Notes: a model not told the origin generated them from the sequence alone. Shown: positions 10,005 through 19,840, counted from the first letter of the stretch. The stretch is 42,639 nucleotides of DNA from an uncultured Colwellia sp. (GCA_913058405.1 CAJXRC010000013.1:1-42639), one strand, 5' to 3'. Program-made: numbers and translations.

Positions 10005-10124
10005 GTAACGACTTAACTCTTTGTCATTTGATACTGTAGCGGCATCGGAAATACTCACTTATATTCATAAGCTCCGTATTTCCTCTTTGTTACAGCACCA
10101 GCTGACTTTGAGTTGAGTAGTAAC
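10005..10124. repeat. Nested palindromic intergenic repeat, copy 1 (ilvE-ilvD)
   Basis: Stems GTAACGACTTAACTC/GAGTTGAGTAGTAAC (imperfect), CTGTA/TACAG, GGAAATAC/GTATTTCC, CTTAT/ATAAG; core similar to 38721-38772. Confidence 0.75.
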
Positions 10125-10235
10125 ATCGCCAATCATTGAATAAAAAGTTATTTTAAAAGCTCATTTAGCTCAGTAATCATAAAGTGAACTTTCAAAATAA
10201 ACCTTATCAACACCATCAATTGGAATGTAAAAATC

Positions 10236-12098
10236 ATGCCTAAATTAAGATCTGCAACTTCAACTCAAGGCCGTAATATGGCTGGTGCTCGTGCATTATG
10301 GCGCGCTACAGGCATGACAGACGGTGATTTTGGAAAGCCAATCGTTGCGGTAGTCAACTCTTTCACGCAATTTGTGCCTGGTCATGTACATTTGAAAGAC
10401 ATGGGACAATTAGTTGCCGGCGCGATTGAAGAAGCAGGCGGTGTCGCTAAAGAATTTAATACCATTGCTGTTGATGACGGCATTGCCATGGGTCATGCCG
10501 GTATGCTTTACAGCTTACCTTCACGTGATTTGATCGCCGATTCAGTAGAATACATGGTTAATGCCCATTGCGCTGATGCCATGGTATGTATTTCTAACTG
10601 TGACAAAATCACTCCAGGTATGTTGATGGCAGCAATGCGCTTAAACATTCCGGTCATTTTTGTTTCTGGTGGCCCAATGGAAGCAGGTAAAACTAAGCTT
10701 TCTGACCAAATTATCAAATTAGATTTAGTTGACGCCATGATTCAAGGTGCTGATCCTTTAGTAAGTGACGAGCAATCTGATCAAGTTGAGCGTTCAGCCT
10801 GTCCAACGTGTGGTTCATGTTCTGGTATGTTCACTGCTAACTCAATGAACTGTTTAGCTGAAGCATTAGGTTTAGCCTTACCAGGTAACGGCTCTATGTT
10901 GGCAACTCATGCGGATAGAGAGAAATTATTTTTAGATGCAGGTAAACAGATTGTTGAATTAACTAAACGTTATTACCAAGATAACGATGAGTCTGCACTA
11001 CCTCGTAATATTGCCAACAAAGATTCATTTTCAAACGCTATGTGTTTAGATATTGCTATGGGTGGTTCAACTAATACCATCTTACATTTACTAGCAACGG
11101 CACAAGAAGCCGAGATAGATTACACCATGGCAGACATGGATAAATTATCACGCATAGTGCCACAGTTATGTAAAGTTGCGCCATCAACACCTGAGTATCA
11201 CATGGAAGATGTGCATCGCGCCGGTGGTGTAATTTCAATATTAGGTGAGTTATCACGCGCTGGTTTATTAAAAACGGATGTACCTAATGTTTTAGGTACT
11301 ACGTTGGCCGATGTTATCGCTAAATACGACATCACTATTACAGATGATGAAGACGTTAAAAAATTCTATCGTGCCGGACCTGCAGGTATTCGTACCACTA
11401 AAGCATTTAGCCAAGACTGTCGTTGGGATACATTAGATGATGACAGAGAAAATGGTTGTATTCGTAACCTTGAAAATGCCTTTTCATTAGAAGGTGGCTT
11501 AGCGGTACTTTCAGGCAATATTGCCGTAGACGGTTGTGTTGTTAAAACTGCCGGTGTAAGTGACGACAACTTAGTATTCACTGGCCCTGCACATATTTTT
11601 GAAAGCCAAGATGATGCAGTAGCTGGCGTGTTAGACGGAAAAGTGGTTGCTGGTGAAGTAGTTGTTATTCGTTATGAAGGTCCTAAAGGCGGACCAGGCA
11701 TGCAAGAAATGCTTTATCCAACCACTTACTTAAAGTCTATGGGTCTAGGTAAGGCCTGTGCCTTATTAACTGATGGTCGTTTCTCTGGTGGTACTTCTGG
11801 TTTATCCATTGGTCATGTTTCTCCTGAAGCAGCTGACGGCGGCACAATTGCCTTAGTTGAACAAGGCGACATCATTCATATTGATATCCCGACACGTGAG
11901 ATCACCTTGCAAGTATCTGAAGCTGAACTTGAAACGCGTCGTGCCGCAATGGAAGCTAAAGGTAAAAATGCTTGGAAACCTGCTGATCGTGTTCGTCCAA
12001 TTAGCTACGCACTTAAAAACTACGCAATGTTAGCCACTAGTGCTGATAAAGGTGCTGTGCGTAACCGTGACTTATTAGATGGTTTAGTTGATAAGTAA
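10236..12098 (+). CDS. ilvD: Dihydroxy-acid dehydratase
   Basis: 620 aa; [40 protein letters not shown]. Confidence 0.98.
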   Translation: MPKLRSATSTQGRNMAGARALWRATGMTDGDFGKPIVAVVNSFTQFVPGHVHLKDMGQLVAGAIEEAGGVAKEFNTIAVDDGIAMGHAGMLYSLPSRDLIADSVEYMVNAHCADAMVCISNCDKITPGMLMAAMRLNIPVIFVSGGPMEAGKTKLSDQIIKLDLVDAMIQGADPLVSDEQSDQVERSACPTCGSCSGMFTANSMNCLAEALGLALPGNGSMLATHADREKLFLDAGKQIVELTKRYYQDNDESALPRNIANKDSFSNAMCLDIAMGGSTNTILHLLATAQEAEIDYTMADMDKLSRIVPQLCKVAPSTPEYHMEDVHRAGGVISILGELSRAGLLKTDVPNVLGTTLADVIAKYDITITDDEDVKKFYRAGPAGIRTTKAFSQDCRWDTLDDDRENGCIRNLENAFSLEGGLAVLSGNIAVDGCVVKTAGVSDDNLVFTGPAHIFESQDDAVAGVLDGKVVAGEVVVIRYEGPKGGPGMQEMLYPTTYLKSMGLGKACALLTDGRFSGGTSGLSIGHVSPEAADGGTIALVEQGDIIHIDIPTREITLQVSEAELETRRAAMEAKGKNAWKPADRVRPISYALKNYAMLATSADKGAVRNRDLLDGLVDK

Positions 12099-12110
12099 AA
12101 CTGAAAAATG

Positions 12111-12141
12111 GAGCTAGAAAAGATAAAAAACTTTCTAGCTC
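12111..12141. repeat. Intercistronic hairpin after ilvD
   Basis: GAGCTAGAAA/TTTCTAGCTC perfect 10-bp inverted repeat, 11-nt loop, weak T tract. Confidence 0.6.
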
Positions 12142-12155
12142 AGCTAATTTGATTT

Positions 12156-12231
12156 CGTCATTCCCGAGTTTTCTAATCGGGAATCTAGCTTTCAAATAAT
12201 GGATGCTCGATATAATCAACTCGAGCATGAC
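12156..12231. repeat. REP/BIME-like double-hairpin element between ilvD and ilvA
   Basis: ATTCCCGA/TCGGGAAT (12160-12184) and ATGCTCGA/TCGAGCAT (12203-12228), bounded by GTCAT...ATGAC. Confidence 0.65.
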
Positions 12232-12286
12232 TATTTCATGGTTAGCTGCATTTTTTCAAGTGATTGACAGTAATTTAGGCAAAATC

Positions 12287-13840
12287 ATGACAGAAACACT
12301 CAAGCAAGTATCACCCCAAGAGCCATTAGATTACCTACGTCGTATTCTACTTGCCCCTATTTATGATCTCGCGGTTGAAACCGAATTGACGGCTTGCAAC
12401 AAATTGTCCTCTCGTTTAAATAATCACATTTATTTAAAACGTGAAGATCAACAACCCGTACATTCGTTTAAATTACGTGGCGCTTATAACAAACTCAATA
12501 GTTTAACTGAAGAGCAATGCATTCATGGTGTTATCGCTGCTTCTGCTGGTAATCATGCTCAAGGTTTAGCACTAGCGGCTAAAAAGCTGGGCATTAATGC
12601 AACTATCGTTATGCCCAAAACTACTCCAGATATTAAAGTGGACAATGTAAGACGTTTTGGTGGTGAAGTACGATTAGTTGGCAATAGTTTCAATGAAGCT
12701 CAAGCCGCTTCAATCGAATATGCCAAAGCAGAAAGTAAAACCCTTGTTCATCCCTTTGATGATGTTGAAGTCATTATTGGCCAAGGTACGGTAGCTAAAG
12801 AATTGTTACAACAATTGCCCCAAGCTGATGTGGTGTTTATACCTGTTGGCGGTGGTGGACTTCTTGCGGGTATGGCCGTTTATTTAAAACAGCTAAATCC
12901 TAGAACTAAAATTATCGGTGTAGAAGCTGAAGATTCAGCCTGTTTAAAAGCCGCACTTGAAGCAGGAGAGCCCGTTGATTTAACTCAAGTAGGTTTGTTT
13001 GCCGATGGCGTTGCCGTTAAACGTATTGGTGAAAATACTTTTGGTTTGATTCAAGAGTTTTGTGATGAAGTGATCACGGTTTCAACCGATGAAATTTGTG
13101 CATCTATCAAAGACATCTTCGAAGAAACACGTGTTATTGCTGAGCCTGCTGGTGCATTATCTTTGGCCGGCTTACAAAAGTATTGTCTGACTAGCAAAGG
13201 TGGTGAATCTTTAGCAGCAATACTTTCAGGCGCAAACATGAACTTTCATACCTTGCGTTACGTGTCAGAACGCTGTGAATTAGGTGAAAAGAAAGAAGCG
13301 ATATTAGCGGTTACTATTCCCGAAGAAAAAGGTAGTTTTAAACGTTTTTGTCAATCCATAGGCAACCGTGCCATTACCGAGTTTAACTATCGTTATTCTG
13401 GTAAACCTAGTGCTGAAATTTTTGTCGGTGTTCGTCTTGGCGGCAGTGTAGAAGAACGTCAAGAGTTACTGCAAGGACTAGAAAGCGCAAATTATCAAGT
13501 GAGAGATTTTACTGATAATGAATTAGCTAAATTGCACGTTCGCTACATGATTGGCGGAAAAACTCCTCATTCAGCGAAGAACGGTAACGATGAGCGACTC
13601 TTTAGTTTTGAGTTTCCTGAACATCCGGGAGCGCTAGAAAAATTCTTAGCCGCAATGGGCGAATACTGGAATATCACCCTATTTCATTATCGTAACCATG
13701 GCGCAGCATTTGGTCAGGTACTTGCTGGTTTTGATCTTGATAAAAATCAGCAAAACGAATTTTTCCAACACCTTGATGACCTTGGTTATCAATGGGCAGA
13801 AGAAACCGACAACCTCGCTTATCAAACCTTTTTGAATTAA
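12287..13840 (+). CDS. ilvA: Biosynthetic threonine ammonia-lyase
   Basis: YLKREDQQPVHSFKLRGAYNK, SAGNHAQGLALAAK, C-terminal regulatory domain; start MTETLKQV at 12287 preferred over ORF start 12203, which lies in the repeat. Confidence 0.96.
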   Translation: MTETLKQVSPQEPLDYLRRILLAPIYDLAVETELTACNKLSSRLNNHIYLKREDQQPVHSFKLRGAYNKLNSLTEEQCIHGVIAASAGNHAQGLALAAKKLGINATIVMPKTTPDIKVDNVRRFGGEVRLVGNSFNEAQAASIEYAKAESKTLVHPFDDVEVIIGQGTVAKELLQQLPQADVVFIPVGGGGLLAGMAVYLKQLNPRTKIIGVEAEDSACLKAALEAGEPVDLTQVGLFADGVAVKRIGENTFGLIQEFCDEVITVSTDEICASIKDIFEETRVIAEPAGALSLAGLQKYCLTSKGGESLAAILSGANMNFHTLRYVSERCELGEKKEAILAVTIPEEKGSFKRFCQSIGNRAITEFNYRYSGKPSAEIFVGVRLGGSVEERQELLQGLESANYQVRDFTDNELAKLHVRYMIGGKTPHSAKNGNDERLFSFEFPEHPGALEKFLAAMGEYWNITLFHYRNHGAAFGQVLAGFDLDKNQQNEFFQHLDDLGYQWAEETDNLAYQTFLN

Positions 13841-13846
13841 TGTTGT

Positions 13847-13878
13847 AGAGCCAATAAAGTTGATACTTTATTGGCTCT
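13847..13878. terminator. Terminator of the ilv operon
   Basis: AGAGCCAATAAAGT-TGAT-ACTTTATTGGCTCT perfect 14-bp stem followed by TTTTCTTTT. Confidence 0.93.
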
Positions 13879-13891
13879 TTTCTTTTAAATA

Positions 13892-14314
13892 TTACTTCGC
13901 TGGAATTGCCGCATCAATTTTCTTTAACGAGCGTAAAAATAGACCTAATCCGCCCATAGCCAATATCAAAATAACAATTAAGTCAAAAGAGGTCATGGTT
14001 CTAAAGCTAAAGCGGATAGAGGAAATTACGCCAAAAATAAAACCAGTAATAGAGCCGAGTGCTAACAACCAACCAATAGGGTTCTTACTGTTATAGAAAA
14101 TAATGCCGACACCGAACATAAAAGGGATCATAACCATACCACTGGTGATGCTGTAGCTTCCCCCCATAGCAGAAAATCCATAAAGACGCATGCCCATTCC
14201 AAAACTAGAACTGACGGTAATTGCATTAAGTAGTAAGTAAAAACCACCGCACATCATGATCAATCCAATAAAAAACTGCCCTAAACCACCTGATGTTCCA
14301 CCTGCTCCACGCAT
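13892..14314 (-). CDS. Small multi-pass membrane protein, last gene of flotillin operon
   Basis: 140 aa, several hydrophobic segments, Gly-rich N-terminus; 23 nt from the zf-TFIIB-like gene. Confidence 0.65.
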   Translation of the reverse strand: MRGAGGTSGGLGQFFIGLIMMCGGFYLLLNAITVSSSFGMGMRLYGFSAMGGSYSITSGMVMIPFMFGVGIIFYNSKNPIGWLLALGSITGFIFGVISSIRFSFRTMTSFDLIVILILAMGGLGLFLRSLKKIDAAIPAK

Positions 14315-14337
14315 AAATTCAACCTTTGTAATTTATA

Positions 14338-14886
14338 TTATTTTTCAGCAGAGTAAGGGTCTGCCGCTAGAAGATATGCGCGTAGATCCGCTTTATTAGA
14401 TTGCTGCGATAACCATTCTCTAAGCTCTTTTATTTTGTCATATGAAACTTGTCCAAATTTATCTTTGTAAATTTCAGAGAAGTTATCTTTCGTACTGTCT
14501 ATTCGAATATTTTTTTGCCAATGAGCCGTGAGTACAGAATTTAAAGATCCTGCTAACCCTTCATTTTTTAAAAGCTCCCATTCCCCTTTATCTAACCAAA
14601 TGCCCCCAACACTCGCGCTATAATCTATGCGGTGTTCAGTAGTACTACTCAAGCGCAACTTTCTCATGATTAGACCTGTTACAGGACAAAGCATAGCTGA
14701 CTTTGTGTCTTCAGCCTCACATGTGCTTTCTGCTTTAAATGAAAACTGCAGGTTTCGTTCTTTCCAAGAAACATAATCTTCTACTAAAATCCAGTTTCCT
14801 TCACATTGAGCACAAGTATGAGATCTAAACTGACCCTCAATAAAGCTTGGCGATAATTGGCCCGATTTACAACTAGTACATTTCAT
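14338..14886 (-). CDS. zf-TFIIB-like domain protein
   Basis: MKCTSCKSGQLSPSFIEG...CAQCEGNWI and a second block CPVTGLIMRK...GGIWLDKGEWELL. Confidence 0.7.
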   Translation of the reverse strand: MKCTSCKSGQLSPSFIEGQFRSHTCAQCEGNWILVEDYVSWKERNLQFSFKAESTCEAEDTKSAMLCPVTGLIMRKLRLSSTTEHRIDYSASVGGIWLDKGEWELLKNEGLAGSLNSVLTAHWQKNIRIDSTKDNFSEIYKDKFGQVSYDKIKELREWLSQQSNKADLRAYLLAADPYSAEK

Positions 14887-14952
14887 TTAAAAAATCCTTT
14901 TTATAATTAGAGACCAAACCTCTATCTATTTAAAATAGAGGTTCATATACTC

Positions 14953-16707
14953 TTACTCAGCCGAGGTCTGCTGACCATTCATTTTAGTTTTTACTTTTGC
15001 AATATTTGATTGCTGAACAACCGTTTTAGTATCATCAATTAAAGAATGTTTACCCATGATCAAATCATTTAATGTACCGGATTCTTTATTTACTAATCCA
15101 AGCTCTTGAAGCATTGAATCGATCATCGGTGCATTAGCCCGGTAGTTTAATGCCGCTGAAGTAATTTGCTCTGCTATTCCACCACTTCCAGAGGCTTCAT
15201 TTGTGCCCATTACAGCATTCGAGTTTCCGTAACCTTGAAGTATTTTTATACCATCGATATTTTCTAGTGGCTTCACTGAGTTCGCAATCATTTCAGGTAA
15301 TGTTTTTAAAATAGCTAACGATTTTTGTAATTCAATTTGCTCATCACGCAGTGTGTTTTCTGCCTCGTATAATGCCTTTTTACCTGCTGCTTCAACTGCA
15401 TATATTTTCTCATCAGCTTCAGCTTTTAATTTTTTAGCATCGGCACTAGCTTTCGCTTCGGTAAGTACTGCGGTTGCTTTATCTTCCGCAGCTCGTTTTT
15501 CAGCATCTGCTTGTACGGTGATACTTACAGCATCTCGTTCTGCTTCTTTCTTAGCATCAATCACTTCTATTTCTTTACGACGATTTGCTTCTGCGACCTC
15601 TCTAGCGGTTGTTACGGCTTCTTCTTTTTCTACACGGTCTTTTTCAGCTCCTGCGGCTTGTGCTCTTGCTGCGGATTCCGCCTCTGATTTTTCTGCTACT
15701 GCGATTTGCTTATCTTGCTCAGCTACTTCAATATCGCGTTGCTGTTGAATACGAGCTTGCTCTAGTGCAGTACGTTTATCAATTTCACGAGACTCAACAT
15801 CTCTGCTTTTTAATATTTCTGCTACTTCAATCGCTTGTTCTTTAGATATTTGAGCTTCTCTTTCCTCTCGTTCTTTGTATTCGCGAGTTTTCGCGATTTC
15901 AGCTTTTTGCTCTACACGCTTAAACTCTAGAACCTGTTCTTGGGCAATACGGAGTTCTTCTTCTTCTTTTTGAATTTCTAGTGATGCACGTTCTGCATCA
16001 AGGTTTCTTCTTTGAATTTTAACACGGTTATCTTGTTCTATATCATTAGTTTCTTTGCGTTTCTCTTCGATTATTTTAGTTAATCTTGCTCGACCCTCTG
16101 CATCAAAAGCATTGTTTTCATTAAAGAAATGCAAATCAGTCTGATCAAATCCTGTTAATGAAACCGACTCTAATTCAAGACCGTTTTTCTCCAAATCATT
16201 GGCCACATTTTGTTGAACTTTTTGTACAAAATCAGCTCTTTGTTCATGCATTGCAGTCATTGTCATTTCCGCAGCAACAGTGCGGAGTACATCAACAAAC
16301 TTCGACTCCATCAATTTTTTCAATTCTTCAACTCTCATGGTACGACTACCGAGCGTTTGAGCCGCCATGGAAATACCTTCAGTATGAGGTGCCACACGTA
16401 AGTAAAAATCGGCTTTTACATCAACACGCATTCTATCTTTGGTAATAAGAGAGTCTTTTTCTATTTTCTCAACTTCAATACGCAGTGTGTTCATATTGAC
16501 CGGGATTGTTTCATGTAAAACAGGTAGACAGATAGCGCCTCCATCTTTTACAACTTTTTCTCCACCCATACCTGTACGAACAAAAGCAATTTCTTTAGTC
16601 GCACGAACATATAACTTAGCAAAAATTAGTCCTATCGTAATGAAAGAGACTAGCCCTACACCGACCATCATTAAAATAAAAGTGGTATTGGCATTCAAAT
16701 TTTCCAT
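14953..16707 (-). CDS. Flotillin family protein (YqiK-like SPFH)
   Basis: 584 aa; N-terminal TM, KEIAFVRTGMGGEKVVKDGGAICLPVLHE, long Glu/Ala coiled coil. Confidence 0.92.
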   Translation of the reverse strand: MENLNANTTFILMMVGVGLVSFITIGLIFAKLYVRATKEIAFVRTGMGGEKVVKDGGAICLPVLHETIPVNMNTLRIEVEKIEKDSLITKDRMRVDVKADFYLRVAPHTEGISMAAQTLGSRTMRVEELKKLMESKFVDVLRTVAAEMTMTAMHEQRADFVQKVQQNVANDLEKNGLELESVSLTGFDQTDLHFFNENNAFDAEGRARLTKIIEEKRKETNDIEQDNRVKIQRRNLDAERASLEIQKEEEELRIAQEQVLEFKRVEQKAEIAKTREYKEREEREAQISKEQAIEVAEILKSRDVESREIDKRTALEQARIQQQRDIEVAEQDKQIAVAEKSEAESAARAQAAGAEKDRVEKEEAVTTAREVAEANRRKEIEVIDAKKEAERDAVSITVQADAEKRAAEDKATAVLTEAKASADAKKLKAEADEKIYAVEAAGKKALYEAENTLRDEQIELQKSLAILKTLPEMIANSVKPLENIDGIKILQGYGNSNAVMGTNEASGSGGIAEQITSAALNYRANAPMIDSMLQELGLVNKESGTLNDLIMGKHSLIDDTKTVVQQSNIAKVKTKMNGQQTSAE

Positions 16708-16748
16708 AGTAAATTTCCTTTTTTTTATGTTATAAATTTTTGTAAATA

Positions 16749-17390
16749 TTATTGATTGAATTTTATGGCAAGCCAGAAGGACTCTTTTTTCTCAACTAAC
16801 ACAACTTGTTGACCTTGATTAAATTCTTCATTGTCATTATCTGGTGTAACTAACACATAATGTTTTTGATTAAAGCTATCTGTTAACGACGCTTCTGCAG
16901 GACTATCTCGTCTAGCTGTACCGATAGTTATTGTTGCAATTAAACCGTTAAAGCTATTATTTGAAATCGCTGAAGATTCGTTTTTAGGAAGTAGACGACT
17001 TAGCGGTACACCAATATGGTGTGTGGCGTATAACGACAACATAAACGACAAACCATAGATTAAAAATTCAGATAAATTAATCGTAAAATTATTTAATAGT
17101 ATGTAATTTAGGGTATAACCGGTTATACCAAAGCTAGTTAAAAATAACACCAACCATACTAATAAAGGTAAGCGATTTAAGCATAACCAACCTAACAGGG
17201 GTGTTAGTCCCCCAACTGATATATCCGTATCAACATCTATATCAAGATCAATGGGTGAAATATGGTCCAGTAGGTTGACCATACTTAGGCCTATAAGCAT
17301 TCCAATACCTTCTAGTATTGCCAAGGCTAATACCGAGCATAATGCTACAGCGAAACCTATATTTATATCCGCAAGAATAAATTCAATCAT
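16749..17390 (-). CDS. YqiJ-like membrane protein with C-terminal OB-fold/NfeD-like domain
   Basis: 213 aa; TM helices then GTARRDSPAEASLTDSFNQKHYVLVTPDNDNEEFNQGQQVVLVEKKESFWLA; upstream of flotillin. Confidence 0.8.
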   Translation of the reverse strand: MIEFILADINIGFAVALCSVLALAILEGIGMLIGLSMVNLLDHISPIDLDIDVDTDISVGGLTPLLGWLCLNRLPLLVWLVLFLTSFGITGYTLNYILLNNFTINLSEFLIYGLSFMLSLYATHHIGVPLSRLLPKNESSAISNNSFNGLIATITIGTARRDSPAEASLTDSFNQKHYVLVTPDNDNEEFNQGQQVVLVEKKESFWLAIKFNQ

Positions 17391-17486
17391 ATGGTTAATC
17401 CTTTACCTAAATCTGGGAGCAATTTATTAGAAGCGTAATGAAAGGTCAAGCCGTTCACATTTTTATTACATTAAATTTACGCCTTG

Positions 17487-17501
17487 TGACATAATATGTC
17501 A
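17487..17501. promoter_or_regulatory. Palindrome upstream of the flotillin operon
   Basis: TGACAT-AAT-ATGTCA perfect 6-bp arms, about 100 nt upstream of the 17390 start. Confidence 0.4.
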
Positions 17502-17803
17502 AAGGATTGTAGTTTTATGTATCAGTGATAAATATAAATCAGTATCTACTACGTTATAGTGTTCATCCCTAGCAAGCTCTAGAGACAGTTCATTTCTTTT
17601 CCCAGCTTTCAAATATCTAGATTAAAATTAATTAGTTAATATTCATTCTTACTTAAGTTTTACAACTTCACCATCTGATAGAAATAGTCTTTTATTGATA
17701 TCTTCTTTTCATTGATGCTAGAATTAAAAAAAATCTTATTACCTAGTTATTAAGTAGTTAATACCTAGCTAATAGTCACTCACTCATAATCTAAGTGTTG
17801 CTT

Positions 17804-18241
17804 ATGACTACTTTCATCAATAAAACAGTAATGGTTGTTTTGCTCTGTTTGATCTTTATCGGTCAATCAATGGCATCAGTGACTATGTTTTATAGCATGG
17901 CAGGTATGCAACAAAGTGGGCAAATGATGACTAAAATGTCATCGATGAAAGGTTCAAATCATCACAGCACACAGAGAAACAACACTGCCCACGACATGAA
18001 TGCGATGTCTGATTGTGACGAAGAAATGATGACAAAAAAAACTTGTTCTTCCATGTCTTCTGAAAGTTGTTGTGAACAAGAGTGTGATTGTTTAACAGGC
18101 GGGTGTTCAACCGTTTCAGCATTTTCAATGATTATCGATTACACCCCCGTCTTTGCAACGCCGAGTAAAATAAAGTCACTCAATACCATTACCACAAGTC
18201 AAACACTTACCTCCCTTTATAGACCACCTATTCTGAGCTAA
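17804..18241 (+). CDS. Exported Met/His/Cys-rich protein, putative copper binding
   Basis: Signal peptide MTTFINKTVMVVLLCLIFIGQSMAS then Met/His/Cys-rich region including CSSMSSESCCEQECDCLTGGC; upstream of cusCBA-like genes. Confidence 0.7.
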   Translation: MTTFINKTVMVVLLCLIFIGQSMASVTMFYSMAGMQQSGQMMTKMSSMKGSNHHSTQRNNTAHDMNAMSDCDEEMMTKKTCSSMSSESCCEQECDCLTGGCSTVSAFSMIIDYTPVFATPSKIKSLNTITTSQTLTSLYRPPILS

Positions 18242-18361
18242 TCACAGTCTCATTGCGTCTACATTTTGCTGTATAAATTTTATAGTTGATAACTTAACAA
18301 GTATCGCTGATGCAAAACACCGTCTAGTCATTACCGTAAAGTATTCCCTCAGGAGGGAGTC

Positions 18362-19840
18362 ATGTTTTTATTTTCTTTTCCCGTTCAAGCTCGCGCAACT
18401 GTTGCTAGCATTATCACATTAAGTTTGTTATGTGCTATTAGCCCTACTCTTCAGGCTGCTGATAATAAGAAGGTTTGGTCATTTAATAGTACCGTAACAA
18501 CTGCACAAAAAAACGACCCTTGGCTCTCGGGTAATAAACACCAGCAACAAGCTGTTGAGGCCTTGAGCAATGCCGCTTCAAGTTTACCTGCCCCTAAAAT
18601 GTCAGTCGCATTTGCAAACTTGCCTACTGATGGTTTTGACTTTTCTCAAGAGGGAATGACACAACTAAAAGTGGGGATTACTCAGATGTTTCCTCGAGGT
18701 GATAGCCTGACAATCAAGAATCAACAATTGCGTATTCAAAGCGAAGCCTATCCTTTTCAACGTAACGATAGAGAAGCCAAAGTTGCGGTTACCGTTGGCA
18801 GCTTATGGCTTGATGCCTATAATGTTCAGCAAAGCATTATCCTAATTGAACAAAATCGTTCCCTATTCGAGCAATTAGCTGATGTCGCTCAAGCCAGTTA
18901 TTCTTCAACGTTAGGTAAAACACGTCAGCAAGATATTGTTCGTGCCCAACTTGAATTAACACAGCTCGATGATCGACTCGACATATTAGCGCAGCAACAA
19001 AATGCTTACATAGGTATGTTGTCACAATGGCTATCAACGGCATTTCTTAATGATTCTACGCAAGTAAATATAGCTGAGCTCGGTCAACTACAGAATATGA
19101 AATTAGCTAAGCAATTGCCCCAGTTAGATTTACTACATACAGGATTAAGTCACACTGGTGCTACCCGTTCAAAAGCAGACAGTACGGGTCTGAGTAATAC
19201 TGCTATGAGTAATAACCCTTGGTTATCTGTTGAGGAGCTGACCAAACAATTCGTTAAGCACCCTGCAGTTATTGCACTAGATAAAAAAATACTAGCAACA
19301 AAAACAGGCATAAGTTTAGCTGAACAAGCCTACCAACCTGAGTGGGGTATTAACGCAAGTTATGGCTATCGTGATGATGATCCTTTAGGTAACAATAGAG
19401 CAGATTTATTCTCTGTTGGCGTGACTTTTGATCTGCCACTGTTTACTGATAATCGTCAAGATATGACAGTAAAATCAGCAGTTTCAGCAACAGAAGCAGT
19501 GAAAACAGAAAAGATATTATTACTGCGTCAGTTACTGGGTGCTTTCTCTAGTGCACAAGGTCGCTTATCACGATTGAACAGTCGTAAAACGCTTTACCAA
19601 ACGAGATTATTACCACAAATTCACGATCAAGCGGAAGCCTCATTAACGGCATATACCAATGATGATGGTGATTTTTCAGAAGTCGTACGATCACGCATTG
19701 CTGTACTTAATGCTGAAATAGAACAACTAAAAATTGCTGTTGAACAGCAAAAAATAATTTTAGAGCTGAATTACCTTTTTGTCGGTAGTTTGGCTATGAA
19801 CAATACGCAGCAAACTTTTGCTCCGCGTGAGGAAAAATAA
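18362..19840 (+). CDS. TolC-family outer membrane efflux protein (CusC-like)
   Basis: 492 aa; signal peptide, TolC-type coiled-coil repeats; precedes MFP and RND genes. Confidence 0.88.
   Translation: MFLFSFPVQARATVASIITLSLLCAISPTLQAADNKKVWSFNSTVTTAQKNDPWLSGNKHQQQAVEALSNAASSLPAPKMSVAFANLPTDGFDFSQEGMTQLKVGITQMFPRGDSLTIKNQQLRIQSEAYPFQRNDREAKVAVTVGSLWLDAYNVQQSIILIEQNRSLFEQLADVAQASYSSTLGKTRQQDIVRAQLELTQLDDRLDILAQQQNAYIGMLSQWLSTAFLNDSTQVNIAELGQLQNMKLAKQLPQLDLLHTGLSHTGATRSKADSTGLSNTAMSNNPWLSVEELTKQFVKHPAVIALDKKILATKTGISLAEQAYQPEWGINASYGYRDDDPLGNNRADLFSVGVTFDLPLFTDNRQDMTVKSAVSATEAVKTEKILLLRQLLGAFSSAQGRLSRLNSRKTLYQTRLLPQIHDQAEASLTAYTNDDGDFSEVVRSRIAVLNAEIEQLKIAVEQQKIILELNYLFVGSLAMNNTQQTFAPREEK

Noticed and set aside
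12203-12286. Extended ilvA N-terminus (MLDIINSSMTISWLAAFFQ...)
   Set aside because: This segment begins inside the REP-like hairpin; MTETLKQV at 12287 fits the known ilvA N-terminus better.
15353-15845. Plus-strand ORFs of 131 and 78 aa within the flotillin gene
   Set aside because: Antisense shadows of the Glu/Ala-rich coiled-coil; Ser/Ala/Leu-rich low-complexity translations without supporting signals.
17739-17776. Direct repeat ACCTAGTTATTA / ACCTAGCTAATA upstream of the copper operon
   Set aside because: Short AT-rich similarity; could be a regulator site but does not match a CueR-type dyad and is not convincing alone.
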